Below, piece after piece: positions 46,722 to 58,300 of a stretch of 64,000 bases of DNA. Source of the stretch: Macrostomum hystrix (lineage: Eukaryota > Platyhelminthes > Macrostomidae); contig CATNEN010000038.1 in NCBI GenBank assembly GCA_950097015.1, positions 16,238,001 through 16,302,000 of the forward strand, given 5' to 3'. The notes below the pieces were generated by a model. It saw only the letters and a program-made list of their open reading frames with translations. It did not search any database and was not told where the DNA came from. Made by a program: the position numbers and the translations under genes. The first letter of the stretch is position 1. Each line of letters opens with the position of its first letter.

Positions 46722-49700
46722 ATGGCGAAACTTCGATTGCCTGTTGTGGGATATTTGCTGGTCTTGGTAGCAGCAAAATTGACGTTGGCTACTGACGATA
46801 TATATTTGCAGTTCTACATGAATCAAGTTAAACTGGTAAGTGTTATATTTTCATTTACTAAAAAGACACGGATCAGTTGACAAATGAAAGGATAGATTAG
46901 GATATTGGCTAACGAAGAGAAAATCAATAGCATAGAATCAACAGACAACAGTTAGACATAGATAAGACACATGTTAGACATAGATAAGACACCTGTTACA
47001 CATAGATAAGACACCTGTTAGACATAGATAAGACACGTGTTAGACATAGATAAGACACGTGTTAGGGATATATAAGACACATGTTAGATATAGATAAGAC
47101 ACATGTTAGACATTAGATAAGACACCTGTTAGACAAAGAGAAAACACAGGTTAGAAAGAGACAAGACACCTGTTATATAAAGAGGAGTAATAAGTGGTAT
47201 TAGAGGTATAAGTGAGCATTAAAAAATCGATTTCCCAGTGGGACCAGCAAGGCCAGCAGGCCAAGCTACAGTCGGCGATGCTAACCGGCCTTCGTGAGTA
47301 CTGTTCCGTAACTGCCAATTTTGCCAACTGCGGCATCAACTCGACGGCGGATGTGTGAGTGGCTATTCTTCTGAAAAATAATAAAATTCATAAGAAGGGT
47401 CGTTTTATACAATAAAATGGTATTCCGCGGAAGGAGGAGTTCAGGTTTAGCAATCCGTGGCCCAAAAGTAAGTCAGTAAGTAGTATATAAAAGAGCACTC
47501 ATGCCTCACAGTCACGGAAGCAATTTTACTTTCCACGCAGTACATTCACAGCTGCCGCAGTGGTGATAAGTCCAGGATATCCGACTGATGCAAACTCTCG
47601 CTACCTGGACGTTCGCATCGGAATCGAGTACTCAGTCGGCTCCACCCCGGTGCGCTTGCCAGCCGCTGTGGTTAAAGGTATGTTTTGGTTTAAGTGAGCT
47701 CTGACTATCGACTCAGTTCAAAACGAGGTTCGAACCCAGTGATCACTGATTTGAGCAAAACCGTGAATAAGACAATAAATGCCTCATGGTTTCAGTGCAC
47801 ACAACGGTAAATATAGAACCAGCAATAGCTGGGTAGGAATTAGGAAAGGAAATAGGAAAGGCGGCTGTCAAGTCCATGGACTGAACAGCTGTACACATGC
47901 AGTCTTTAGAAACGCCGCGAAAAAACTGCCGTTGCGCTACCGGATGTACATCTGACCCAGCTGAGACTGGGAAGCGATGAGACAGGAAGATTATTTTGGT
48001 ATTCAGTCGATTGAAGCTCTCAACACCCGAATTTCAGAGATCGCAACCAGCCGGCGAGAGTCGCTCTCGTCCTCTGTCGGTTATTACTTGGTGTACATTA
48101 ATAAAGACTTCTATTCGATTCCACCGGCTAGCCTAGCCAATAAGGTGATCGTGCCGATATTTGTGCTGGGTACTCTGGTTCTAATCATAGTGGCCCTGGC
48201 GCTTAGGCATCGCCAGTAAGTGAATGAGACTTGTACATCCGGCTTGTATATCCGGGCTGGGGGGACGATGCGGGTATTTAATTTCTTCTATTTCTTCAGG
48301 CTCCGCGAACACAACAAGCGCATGAGAAGTTCCGGAAGCGAGCTCAAACCGCACCGGAAGTCCGTTGGCGGTGGCGACCAATTAACCAACCGAGGCGACA
48401 ACAAAGTGTCGGCCGCCGACTTGAAAACTAACGACCAGAAGCAGCAGAAGAAAACGGACTCTGTCCCGCTTGACGAGCAGGACACGGGAAAAAAGAAACA
48501 CAAGAAGAATTCCAAGCTGAAATCCAAGTCGAAATCAAAGGCCGGCAACAAGACATCGGAGAAAGCTACACCGGGCGCAACTATCGACTGGAGCGGCGGC
48601 GGCGGAAAGAAGGCGGCCGGAAATGGAGAGTTTAACAATATTGGGTGAGTTAAGTCCTTTGCTGCTTGCTCCCGGACGTTAATAACAATAGAAAGACCAT
48701 GGGGGTACATAAAATACACACAATTTATTTTTATCTGTACGAGTATATCATAAAATATTCCACTAAACAGCGTGAAAATCCAAACATTGTCTAACATTTT
48801 CCGCTCTATCCGATGAAAAAACTTCAATAATCACAAAACATCGGTATCGTAGAATTCAACGATTCTATTCTGCTCACAAAATAGCATCATTTAACCATGT
48901 CGGCTGTTACTGTTGATTTATTATAAACATTATATTATTGATTACTACACTATAGAAACAATATTGATTCGCTAGGTTATATGTTAGCTGTCCTTGTCAC
49001 CAGGGTCTTCGACAAGAATCGCTGAATATCTCGACGATGCTGACTCGGGCGGCTTTAAAAGTTATTTCGTCGTAAAAGGCGGAAAATTTTGATCCATATG
49101 GTGGTGGACTTTAACGGAAATCGGACATCGGTTTTGGAGCTATTATGAAGGGGACACTGGGTAATTGAAATACCCCGTGGTCTCTCTACTGTTAAGGCAA
49201 CCAGTACAAACGGACGTTTGCCCGTTGGCAATTCGCTCGTCGACATTTGCCTGTCGTCTTGTCATGTTAAGTTGTACAATGCAAACAAGCTTCAATCGAT
49301 GCTCGTTCCGTCAGCGGGGAGCTGCGCTTTACCTTCCCCCCAGTTCAAGCGTGTCATGGTGTCATGGATACAGGACTTTAGATACATTGTTAGCAAGGAT
49401 GACCTGTTTTAAGAAATTCAAGGTCACTGTATTGTATTTTTCATTTCAGCTTCGAAAAGTCCATCAACGAAGGCGATCTACGCGCCCGTCAGAGCGGCGC
49501 AAGTCACTCTGAGCATCAGCATCAGCAGCCGCTTTCAATGATCAACCAGTCGGCTAGCAACCTGTCCGAGATCATCCAGGTGCGCAGCGGAGCCGCTTCG
49601 CCAATGAGCAAAGGCCAGGACAAGGGCAAGAAGCAGAAGACCAGAAAGCGCACAGGTGACGCCGAGGAGGACAACCTCATGGACAACAGCGTGTTCAAGC

Positions 49701-49801
49701 CGCCGGAGGGTAACCTCACCGACGCTGAGCGGGAACTGTCGGCTAGCGAGGACGACGGAGTGCCAACACTGAGGGACTCTTCCGACCAGCAGATGATCTG
49801 A
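46722..49801 (+). CDS. Single-pass type I membrane protein of unknown family, six exons
   Basis: Exons are 46722-46835, 47239-47354, 47541-47677, about 47961-48215, 48300-48644 and 49450-49801, with agreeing phases and about 439 residues. The N-terminus is a clear signal peptide (LRLPVVGYLLVLVAAKLTLA). The ectodomain of about 190 residues holds few cysteines (EYCSVTANFANCGINST, with a sequon) and an LDVRIGIEYSVG strand. One transmembrane helix follows (VIVPIFVLGTLVLIIVALAL) and a stop-transfer RHRQLREHNKR. The long tail is Lys/Ser-rich (KKKHKKNSKLKSKSKSKAG), then acidic (LTDAERELSASEDDG), ending QQMI. I recognise no domain. The start of exon 4 is uncertain: the only phase-compatible acceptors (GCTGAG/ACTGG or GGGAAG/CGATG) lie in or at the end of a SINE. 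Confidence 0.8.
46945..47165 (+). repeat. ~22-bp minisatellite in intron 1 of the membrane-protein gene
   Basis: About ten imperfect units of GTTAGACATAGATAAGACAC. It ends about 70 bases before the exon 2 acceptor. Confidence 0.85.
47715..47985 (+). mobile_element. SINE family B copy reaching the exon 4 acceptor
   Basis: GAGGTTCGAACCCAGTGATC (B-box-like), then TAAATATAGAACCAGCAATA, AAGTCCATGGACTGAACAGC and TGACCCAGCTGAGACTGGGA follow the order of the copy at 54690-54975 (reverse-complemented). Only about 10-20 bases separate its end from clearly coding sequence. Confidence 0.65.
48990..49200 (+). repeat. Unnamed dispersed repeat, copy 3 (in intron 5 of the membrane-protein gene)
   Basis: It contains GAATCGCTGAATATCTCGAC, GTTATTTCGTCG, GGAGCTATTATGAAG and TTGAAATACCCCGTGGTCTC. 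The left half matches 24262-24310 and the right half the reverse complement of 22735-22880. No terminal repeats or coding capacity were recognised. Confidence 0.6.
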
Positions 49802-50224
49802 CCGATTAGAACGACGTTCTAATGCTTAGAAATGTTGGAAAAGATGATCTCAGTAAAACAACACGAGAAATTGACTCTCATGCACTTGATTAAAAGCTTG
49901 ATTATCTTTTTTATGATTTCCTTAACCACTGAAACTTATTTCTTATGTTGAGCAACAAGATTTCTTCACTTTTAAGAGTTCCCCATAAACTAGCTTGCTC
50001 TAGTAGCGTAAAATTTACATCAAACAAGCATTAACTAAGCTTTAACAGCTTCACAAAAACAAGAGAAGTCACACTTTTGCTGCTAATTTATTCGTCACCT
50101 ACGATGAACAATACACGCGGGTTAGTTGTCAATCACAACACCATTAATGGCTTTTAATTATGAGAAGGATTTGTGAATCGAAATAACAAATACGAAATTT
50201 GAGGATCTAACACTGTGTATGGCT
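49802..50224. other. 3' flank of the membrane-protein gene, nothing further supported
   Basis: AT-rich; an ATTAAA hexamer near 49889 could serve polyadenylation. Confidence 0.35.
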
Positions 50225-52780
50225 TCAATTTGTACAAATCTGAGGATCTGGGATTGCGAAAGCTACAAATCTGAGGATCTGGGATTGTGAAAGCTACAAA
50301 TCTGAGGATCTGGGATTGTGAAAGCTACAAATCTGAGGATCTGGGATTGTGAAAGCTACAAATCTGAGGATCTGGGATTGTGAAGCTACAAATCTGAGGA
50401 TCTGGGATTGTGAAAGCTACAAATCTGAGGATCTGGGATTGTGAAAGCTACAAATCTGAGGATCTGGGATTGTGAAAGCTACAAATCTGAGAATCTGGGA
50501 TTGTGAAAGCTACAAATCTGAGGATCTGGGATTGTGAAAGCTACAAATCTGAGGATCTGGGATTGTGAAAGCTACAAATCTGAGGATCTGGGATTGTGAA
50601 AGCTACAAATCTGAGGATCTGGGATTGCGAAAGCTACAATTCTGAGGATCTGGGATTGTGAAAGCTACAAATCTGAGGATCTGGGATTGTGAAAGCTACA
50701 AATCTGAGAATCTGGGATTGTGAAAGCTACAAATCTGAGGATCTGGGATTGTGAAAGCTACAAATCTGAGGATCTGGGATTGTGAAAGCTACAAATCTGA
50801 GGATCTGGGATTGTGAAAGCTACAAATCTGAGGATCTGGGATTGTGAAAGCTACAAATCTGAGGATCTGGGATTGTGAAAGCTACAAATCTGAGGATCTG
50901 GGATTGTGAAAGCTACAAATCTGAGGATCTGGGATTGCGAAAGCTACAAATCTGAGGATCTGGGATTGTGAAAGCTACAAATCTGAGGATCTGGGATTGT
51001 GAAAGCTACAAATCTGAGGATCTGGGATTGCGAAAGCTACACTTCTGAGGATCTGGGATTGTGAAAGCTACAAATCTGAGGATCTGGGATTGTCAAAGCT
51101 ACAAATCTGAGAATCTGGGATTGTGAAAGCTACAAATCTGAGGATCTGGGATTGTGAAAGCTACAAATCTGAGGATCTGGGATTGTGAAAGCTACAAATC
51201 TGAGGATCTGGGATTGTGAAAGCTACAAATCTGAGGATCTGGGATTGTGAAAGCTACAAATCTGAGGATCTGGGATTGTGAAAGCTACAAATCTGAGGAT
51301 CTGGGATTGCGAAAGCTACAATTCTGAGGATCTGGGATTGTGAAAGCTACAAATCTGAGAATCTGGGATTGTGAAAGCTACAAATCTGAGGATCTGGGAT
51401 TGTGAAAGCTACAAATCTGAGGATCTGGGATTGTGAAAGCTACAAATCTGAGGATCTGGGATTGTGAAAGCTACAAATCTGAGGATCTGGGATTGTGAAA
51501 GCTACAAATCTGAGAATCTGGGATTGTGAAAGCTACAAATCTGAGGATCTGGGATTGTGAAAGCTACAAATCTGAGGATCTGGGATTGTGAAAGCTACAA
51601 ATCTGAGGATCTGGGATTGTGAAAGCTACAAATCTGAGGATCTGGGATTGTGAAAGCTACAAATCTGAGGATCTGGGATTGTGAAAGCTACAAATCTGAG
51701 GATCTGGGATTGTGAAAGCTACAAATCTGAGGATCTGGGATTGTGAAAGCTACAAATCTGAGGATCTGGGATTGCGAAAGCTACAAATCTGAGGATCTGG
51801 GATTGTGAAAGCTACAAATCTGAGGATCTGGGATTGCGAAAGCTACAATTCTGAGGATCTGGGATAGTGAAAGCTACAAATCTGAGAATCTGGGATTGTG
51901 AAAGCTACAAATCTGAGGATCTGGGATTGTGAAAGCTACAAATCTGAGGATCTGGGATTGTGAAAGCTACAAATCTGAGGATCTGGGATTGCGAAAGCTA
52001 CAAATCTGAGGATCTGGGATTGTGAAAGCTACAAATCTGAGGATCTGGGATTGCGAAAGCTACAATTCTGAGGATCTGGGATAGTGAAAGCTACAAATCT
52101 GAGAATCTGGGATTGTGAAAGCTACAAATCTGAGGATCTGGGATTGTGAAAGCTACAAATCTGAGGATCTGGGATTGCGAAAGCTACAATTCTGAGGATC
52201 TGGGATTGTGAAAGCTACAAATCTGAGGATCTGGGATTGTGAAAGCTACAAATCTGAGGATCTGGGATTGTGAAAGCTACAAATCTGAGGATCTGGGATT
52301 GTGAAAGCTACAAATCTGAGGATCTGGGATTGTGAAAGCTACAAATCTGAGGATCTGGGATTGCGAAAGCTACAATTCTGAGGATCTGGGATTGTGAAAG
52401 CTACAAATCTGAGAATCTGGGATTGTGAAAGCTACAAATCTGAGGATCTGGGATTGTGAAAGCTACAAATCTGAGGATCTGGGATTGTGAAAGCTACAAA
52501 TCTGAGGATCTGGGATTGTGAAAGCTACAAATCTGAGAATCTGGGATTGTGAAAGCTACAAATCTGAGGATCTGGGATTGTAAAAGCTAAAAATCTGAGA
52601 ATCTGGGATTGTGAAAGCTAAAAATCTGAGGATCTGGGATTGTGAAAGCTACAAATCTGAGGATCTGGGATTGTGAAGCTACAAATCTGAGGATCTGGGA
52701 TTGTGAAAGCTACAAATCTGAGGATCTGGGATTGTGAAAGCTACAAATCTGAGGATCTGGGATTGCGAAAGCTAATACTA
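50225..52780 (+). repeat. 31-bp satellite, about 2.55 kb
   Basis: About 82 units of AAAGCTACAAATCTGAGGAT plus CTGGGATTGTG. Variants are GAGAATC, GATTGCG, CAATTCTG and a 30-base unit lacking one A. They recur in blocks (for example GATTGCG followed by CAATTCTG and then GAGAATC), indicating multi-unit duplication. Confidence 0.96.
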
Positions 52781-53699
52781 GAGGATGTTGGATTGTGATG
52801 AAGGCCAAAAATTAGTACTGTATCCGAGAATAGCTAAAGAAATTTCTAAAAATATCAGCTAAAATTAAAATTCAAGGTTAGCGGTAAAAATATCACAAAA
52901 TGAAAAATTGTAGTTAAATTTGGGTTTTACTGAATGCTTTTTGGATCAGTTAATTCCCCACTAATAAACAAACCAATTTGATGAATTATATTTATGTTTT
53001 TCACAAACTTAGAGCGGCTGGGTATTAATTAATGAATAAGTTAACTGTTGCACAATTCGAACAAATTGTAACGAACGCAGACACAAAAAGGCGGCACGTG
53101 TGGCAAAAGCAGCGGTGAGAAGCATTTATTGTACTGAACTAAAACTTATCGTATTATTTTAGGATAAAAGTGTCTGAATATTGGTTCCGAAAAAATAGAG
53201 AGAGACGACAAGAAAATGGTTTAGACACCCGATTTCAAAGTTAGGAAGGCTGTCACACATCTATCAACAATTAGACAAAGAAAGCATTCGTTAGACGCAA
53301 AGACGCAAAAAAAAATAACGCAGTCTGGCGACTGGAGAAAATCAGATCTTCAGAAAAATGGACAAAATAAAATCGAGAAAGAGCAGGAAACTATTTCATA
53401 GCACACACACAACAGCGAGCACGCTTCTAAATGCTTCAGAAAACATCATCAACGGGCGTAGAAAAAGTAGATGCATCATAATGACAGAATGTCGGAAGCA
53501 GTAAGAAGCAGACAAAAGAAACACACACACACAACTAGGTCAAAGAAGGTCACAAGAAAAAACTATCATATTAATTAGCAACAAGAAAATAGACAAAATT
53601 GATAGCGAAATAAACCAAACGCTTGCGTTTTACTATTACAAGTAATACTAGTAGTTTAAAAATACAATACCCACACAGAGCCGACACTTTTTGCCCTTT
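52781..53699. other. AT-rich intergenic, nothing supported
   Basis: No coding, repeat or RNA signal apart from short ACACACAC runs. Confidence 0.4.
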
Positions 53700-54195
53700 G
53701 AATCGGAATGCAAACTAAAGATTTAGATTTAAGCCACAGGAGGTTAAAGTTAGGGAGGGAATAAAAAGAAAATAAAAGGGACAGGGAGAAAGATGAGACA
53801 GGAGAGACATGAGACAGGTAAGAGAAGAAACACGGGAGAGATGAGACAGGTAAGAGAAGAAACACGGGAGAGATGAGACACGGAAGAGAAGAGACACGGA
53901 AGAGAAGAGACACGGAAGAGATGAAACAGGGGAGACAGAAGACACGGGAGAGGTGAGACAGGTAAGAGAAGAGACACGGGAGAGATGAGACAGGTAAGAG
54001 AAGAGACACGGAAGAGATGAAACAGGGGAGACAGGAGACACGGAAGAGATGAGACAGGGGAGACAGGAGGAGACACGGAAGAGATGAGACAGGGGAGACA
54101 GGAGACACGGGAGAGATGAGACGGGGAGTGTCAGAAGGTGCTTCAGGAAGGATTTAGGAGCTCTTGAGACACTATTTGACCTGCGGACTCCTAGA
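53700..54195 (-). mobile_element. Diverged second copy of the hAT-like MITE, opposite orientation
   Basis: 53790-54125 is about 20 units of ACGGGAGAGATGAGAC type, the exact reverse complement of the 16-bp unit at 13985-14210. To its right, TGTCAGAAGG... and GGATTTAGGAGCT followed by GACCTGCGGACTCC align with the reverse complement of the MITE's left end (TGTCAGAAGG, GGATTTGGGAGCT, GGCCCGCGGGCCGGAG). Terminal CAGGG is no longer recognisable. Confidence 0.6.
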
Positions 54196-54497
54196 TTAAG
54201 TGGTTCGTTTTTTGTATAAGAAAAGAACAATGTTTATTGTTTGTGTCTGGAATACATGAACTATTATAGAATAACTACGAGATACAGGCAAAAACAGCAT
54301 CATCGAAATAGAAAAAGTAATAATTTTATTAGCTGTTCTGACAATTTAACGGGGAATTTTAGGTTCTGCTACAATCGAAACATATTAAAACTAGGTAGGC
54401 TTTAAGCGCGATTAAAACGTTAAATGGCATTAAGTTACTTCTTCAGCAGTCATACAACTGGTGTCCAGTTATCAGAGCATGTTTTGGATGATTGAGT
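54196..54497. other. Spacer, nothing supported
   Basis: About 300 bases of AT-rich sequence between the MITE relic and the candidate exon. Confidence 0.35.
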
Positions 54498-54553
54498 TCA
54501 CTTTTCCGGAGCGTTTTCGGATCCGTTGGTGCCAGCCAAGTTGTCCGCTTTGT
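54498..54553 (-). other. Candidate terminal exon (possibly of RanBP2)
   Basis: On the minus strand GTTACTAACTGTTCATTCCAG precedes this segment when read in two parts: a perfect TACTAAC branch point and a good acceptor. Entered with one base carried over, it reads DKADNLAGTNGSENAPEK and stops at TGA (54498-54500). A phase-compatible but weak donor (TCCG/GTTGGT) exists just before the RanBP2 stop codon at 55369. Whether it is used is unknown. Confidence 0.35.
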
Positions 54554-54689
54554 CTGGAATGAACAGTTAGTAACGTCGCACTGAATTGATGAATTGTGAC
54601 TTTTCTTCTTGCGTCTTCGCACAAAATATTGAACTAATGTAGACAAGTCCCCATTGTGCACACACTAAATAAAAATTGATAATAATTGA

Positions 54690-54975
54690 TTACACCCGTC
54701 CCAATCGGGCCAGATGTGCAGCCGACAGCACAGCCGCAGCTATTGCGCGGCGCATCTGAAGGCTGCGTACAGCTGTTCAGTCCATGGACTGGGGGGACGC
54801 CACACCCACCTTCAATTATCCCAGCTAATGCTGAGTACCCATTTAACGGCTGGGTGAACTGAAGCAATGCAGAGTTAAGTGTCTTGCTAAAGGACACCAA
54901 TTGTTTCAGTGGAGTCGGGAATCGAACCCCCGACCTTCAAGTCCGACGCCCTAACCACTAGGCTACAACCTCTAC
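54690..54975 (-). mobile_element. SINE family B, best-preserved copy
   Basis: On the minus strand the head is GTAGCCTAGTGGTTAGGGCG with B box GGGGGTTCGATTCCCGAC. The body contains CTTTAGCAAGACACTTAACT and CACCCAGCCGTTAAATGGGT, a core of the type shared by many invertebrate and fish tRNA-SINEs. The tail CAGTCCATGGACTGAACAGC follows. It gives the reference for the copies at 4178, 47715 and 60231. Confidence 0.85.
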
Positions 54976-55009
54976 AACCGAGAATCGCACACACACTAAG
55001 CAATATACA

Positions 55010-55215
55010 CAAATCCCCAGTGTACACACACTAAGCAATATACACAAATCCCTAGTGTACACACACTAAGCAGTGTACACAAATCACAGTGTACACACAC
55101 TAAGCAGTGTACACAAATCACAGTGTACACACACTAAGCAATATACACAAATCCCTAGTGTACACACACTAAGCAGTGTACACAAATCACAGTGTACACA
55201 CACTAAGCAGTGTAC
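55010..55215 (+). repeat. ~34-bp minisatellite
   Basis: About six units built from GTACACACACTAAGCAGTGT and ACACAAATC, just downstream of RanBP2 on its antisense side. Confidence 0.8.
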
Positions 55216-55368
55216 ACTAACTACTGTACATAAATCATTGTCAAAATTTGCACACAAGTTCAGCTATCAGGACGACTGCCTAACAATAACAGTAAAACAA
55301 GTCAAACATTGTGCCTAATGCACACGATAGCCAGAATACAGTAAACAAACATCTACTGTACAAAATCG

Positions 55369-58300
55369 TCACCAACCGGAAGGTCGAGCATCCGCGCAGA
55401 CTTTCAAAAACTCGGCCAACTCCTCCTTTGTCTTGAATTTGATTGCCAGCTGCTCGTTGCGGCCATCTGGCGCGGTCTCGTCGGAGAAGTCCACGCAGTA
55501 CCAGCAGACGCTTGTGGCCGAATTCGGCATGGGTTTGAATGCCAGCGAGGCGGTCAGGCGGTGATTGCAGCACAGCTTGTGAACCTGATCGCGTCGCATC
55601 ACTAGGCGACAGGCGCCGGTTCCGTCCTTCTGTTGCAGTACCTTCATCTGGCCGATGCCGCGCTCCTTCCATTGGCCGTCTGTCCAACGGTAGAGCCTGG
55701 CCCGCTGGCAGAATAGTGTAGTTTCGTCCTCTTCGCCGGATTTCACCGTCACCAGATCGGGCAGGGCAATCACAGGCTCGTAATGCGGATCATGCTCCTC
55801 GTCTTCCTCGGCCTCATTATCGTCGGCAGCAGCAGCGGCGCCGGAAATCTTCGACGGCTGCGCAGTGGCGGAGCCGAAGAGCACCGAACCGGCACCCGAC
55901 CAGGAGAATGCTCCGCCGGATGATGAGGCAGTGGCAGCGGCTGCTGCGGGAACGTCGGCAGCAACGGCGCTAGACGCCAGACTAGCAAAGGAGAACATAC
56001 TATTGGCCTTCTCGCCGAAGATGCCCATGGAGACAGTGTCCAGTTTGTCTTGTGTCTTGGGAGTATTTTTATTCATTGGCTCAGACTGCTTCTTTTCGTC
56101 AACGACGGTAGATTTCGGATTAGTGTAAGCTCCCTCGCCATCGCTGTCAGTCTGATCTTGGCGATTCTCGAAGGCGTAGAAATTATCCGGCAGCTTCAGT
56201 TGGCGAGCCCGACGAATCTGTTCTTCGCTTACGGGCGGGTCGTAGGCGACAAAGACTACTTCGCCTTCTGAGTCTTTGTCCGTTGCCGACTTGGTGTCAT
56301 TGCCGGCGCTACACGACGGCTGCTGTGCAGCATCAGTGGAAGCGGACTGGTTTGCGGCGCCAGAGATGGAAAACTTTGGCCCCTGCTGATCGGCAGACGA
56401 TGAGGCGGATCCGAAGCCGAATTTGATTCCGCCCTCGGCGGCTTTCGGGGCGCCGAACGACAGGCTGGTGAACGGTGACGATGAAGCCGCGGCGGTGGTT
56501 GCTGCGCCTGGCTTGTTGGACGGCTGACTGGTGCCAAATGTCAGGCCGCCAAAGGAGAAGCCCGGGGCGGCGGTGGTGGCAGGGGCGCCTGCAGTGGTGG
56601 CAGGAGCGGCTGCGTTGGTGGCAGGAGCGGCTGCGGTGGCGCCACCGGGCTTCGCTGTGGAGCAGCAAGGACAGACGGTCTTGTCCTTGTCGTTCTGCAC
56701 AGCGCAGGTCGGACAAGACCAGCTGCCAGCCGGTGGCTTCAGACGATCCAAGAAGCTTGGCGCGGCAGCAGCGGTGGTGGCAGGAGCGGCTCCGGTGGCG
56801 GCAGGGGCGGACGTGGCCGCAGTGGGAGCTTTCGCGTCAGTTTGCTTTCCCGCAGTCTGCAGCGCTTTCTGGCACTCGGCGAACTTGGCTTTGAAGTCAG
56901 CCAGCTGCTCGGGAGTCTTGAACCTGACGCACAGGATTTCCATCTTGGCCTCGCCGTCCGAGAAGTCGTTGGCACTCCAGGAGACAGCGTTGGCCACGTT
57001 CTGAACATCAGTGAGCTTCATGGCAGCATCGATCCAGTGATTGGCGCACAGCTTCTTCACCTGGTCACGCCGCATCACAATGCGATACTTGGCGCTGTCC
57101 TGGTTATGCAGAATCTTCAGTTCGCCGACTCCGCGCGACTTCCACTCGCCGCTGACGAAGCGGTAGAGGGCGGCACGCTCCGTGAACAGCCGCACATCCG
57201 ACTCCTCGCCCGTCTTCAGGTCCACCTGGGCAATGTGAAGCAACCAATGTTAAGTTACGGGACCTTTTAATTTGGAATAGTCGAGTGAAGTGGCTGTAAG
57301 AATCGTGAGTATAGGTTAATTGAAAAAGGACAACAATGAGCTAACCTTATCCGGCAGGCTAACAACGGGAGTGAAGTCTACCGAAGGCTCGAAATTCTCC
57401 GGATTGTCAGCCGAGTCGTCCGCGGCGGCAGCGGCCGAAGAGGCTGGCGGAGGCGCCGCAGCAGCAGCAGCAGCAATTGATGCACTGGCCGCAATTGGAG
57501 CGGAAGTCGGCAATGGTGGCCCACCGGCAGCCGAAGTTGAGCCGAACGAGAATGAGCCGAAGCCGAAGGTTGCGGGAGCTCCGGCAGCGGGACCGGCGCC
57601 AGTTGCAGTTGCTGGCTTTGGCGGCATGCCGAAAGAGAAGCTGGCAAATGTTGAAGGTCCGGAAGACGCCGAAGCGCTTGTTGTTGTGGTTGTATTAGCT
57701 GCACTGCCGCTGCTAGCAACAGCTGTCTTTGGAGCGCCGAACGAGAAGGTGGTGAACGGTGACGATAAAGCCGCGGCGGTGGTCGCTGCGCCTGGCTTGT
57801 TGGACGGCTGACTGGTGCCAAATTTAAAGCCGCCAATGGAGAAGCCCGGAGCTGCGGTGGTGGCAGGGGCGCCTGCAGTGGTGGCAGGAGCGGCTGCGTT
57901 GGTGGCAGGAGCGCCTGCAGTGGTTGCAGGAGCGGCTGCGGTGGCGCCACCGGGCTTCGCTGTGGAGCAGCAAGGACAGACGGTCTTGTCCTTGTCGTTC
58001 TGCACAGCGCAGGTCGGACAAGACCAGCTGCCAGCCGGTGGCTTCAGACGATCCAGGAAGCTTGGCGCGGCAGCAGCGGTGGTGGCAGGAGCGGCTCCGG
58101 TGGCGGCAGGGGCGGACGTGGCCGCAGTGGGAGCTTTCGCGTCAGTTTGCTTTCCCGCAGTCTGCAGCGCTTTCTGGCACTCGGCGAACTTGGCTTTGAA
58201 GTCAGCCAGCTGCTCGGGAGTCTTGAACCTGACGCACAGGATTTCCATCTTGGCCTCACCGTCCGAGAAGTCGTTGGCACTCCAGGAAACAGCGTTGGCC

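Noticed and set aside
54443-54661. 72-codon minus-strand frame as a gene
   Set aside because: The strong TACTAAC/acceptor signal lies inside it and splits it; the candidate exon 54498-54553 in another frame is the better reading.
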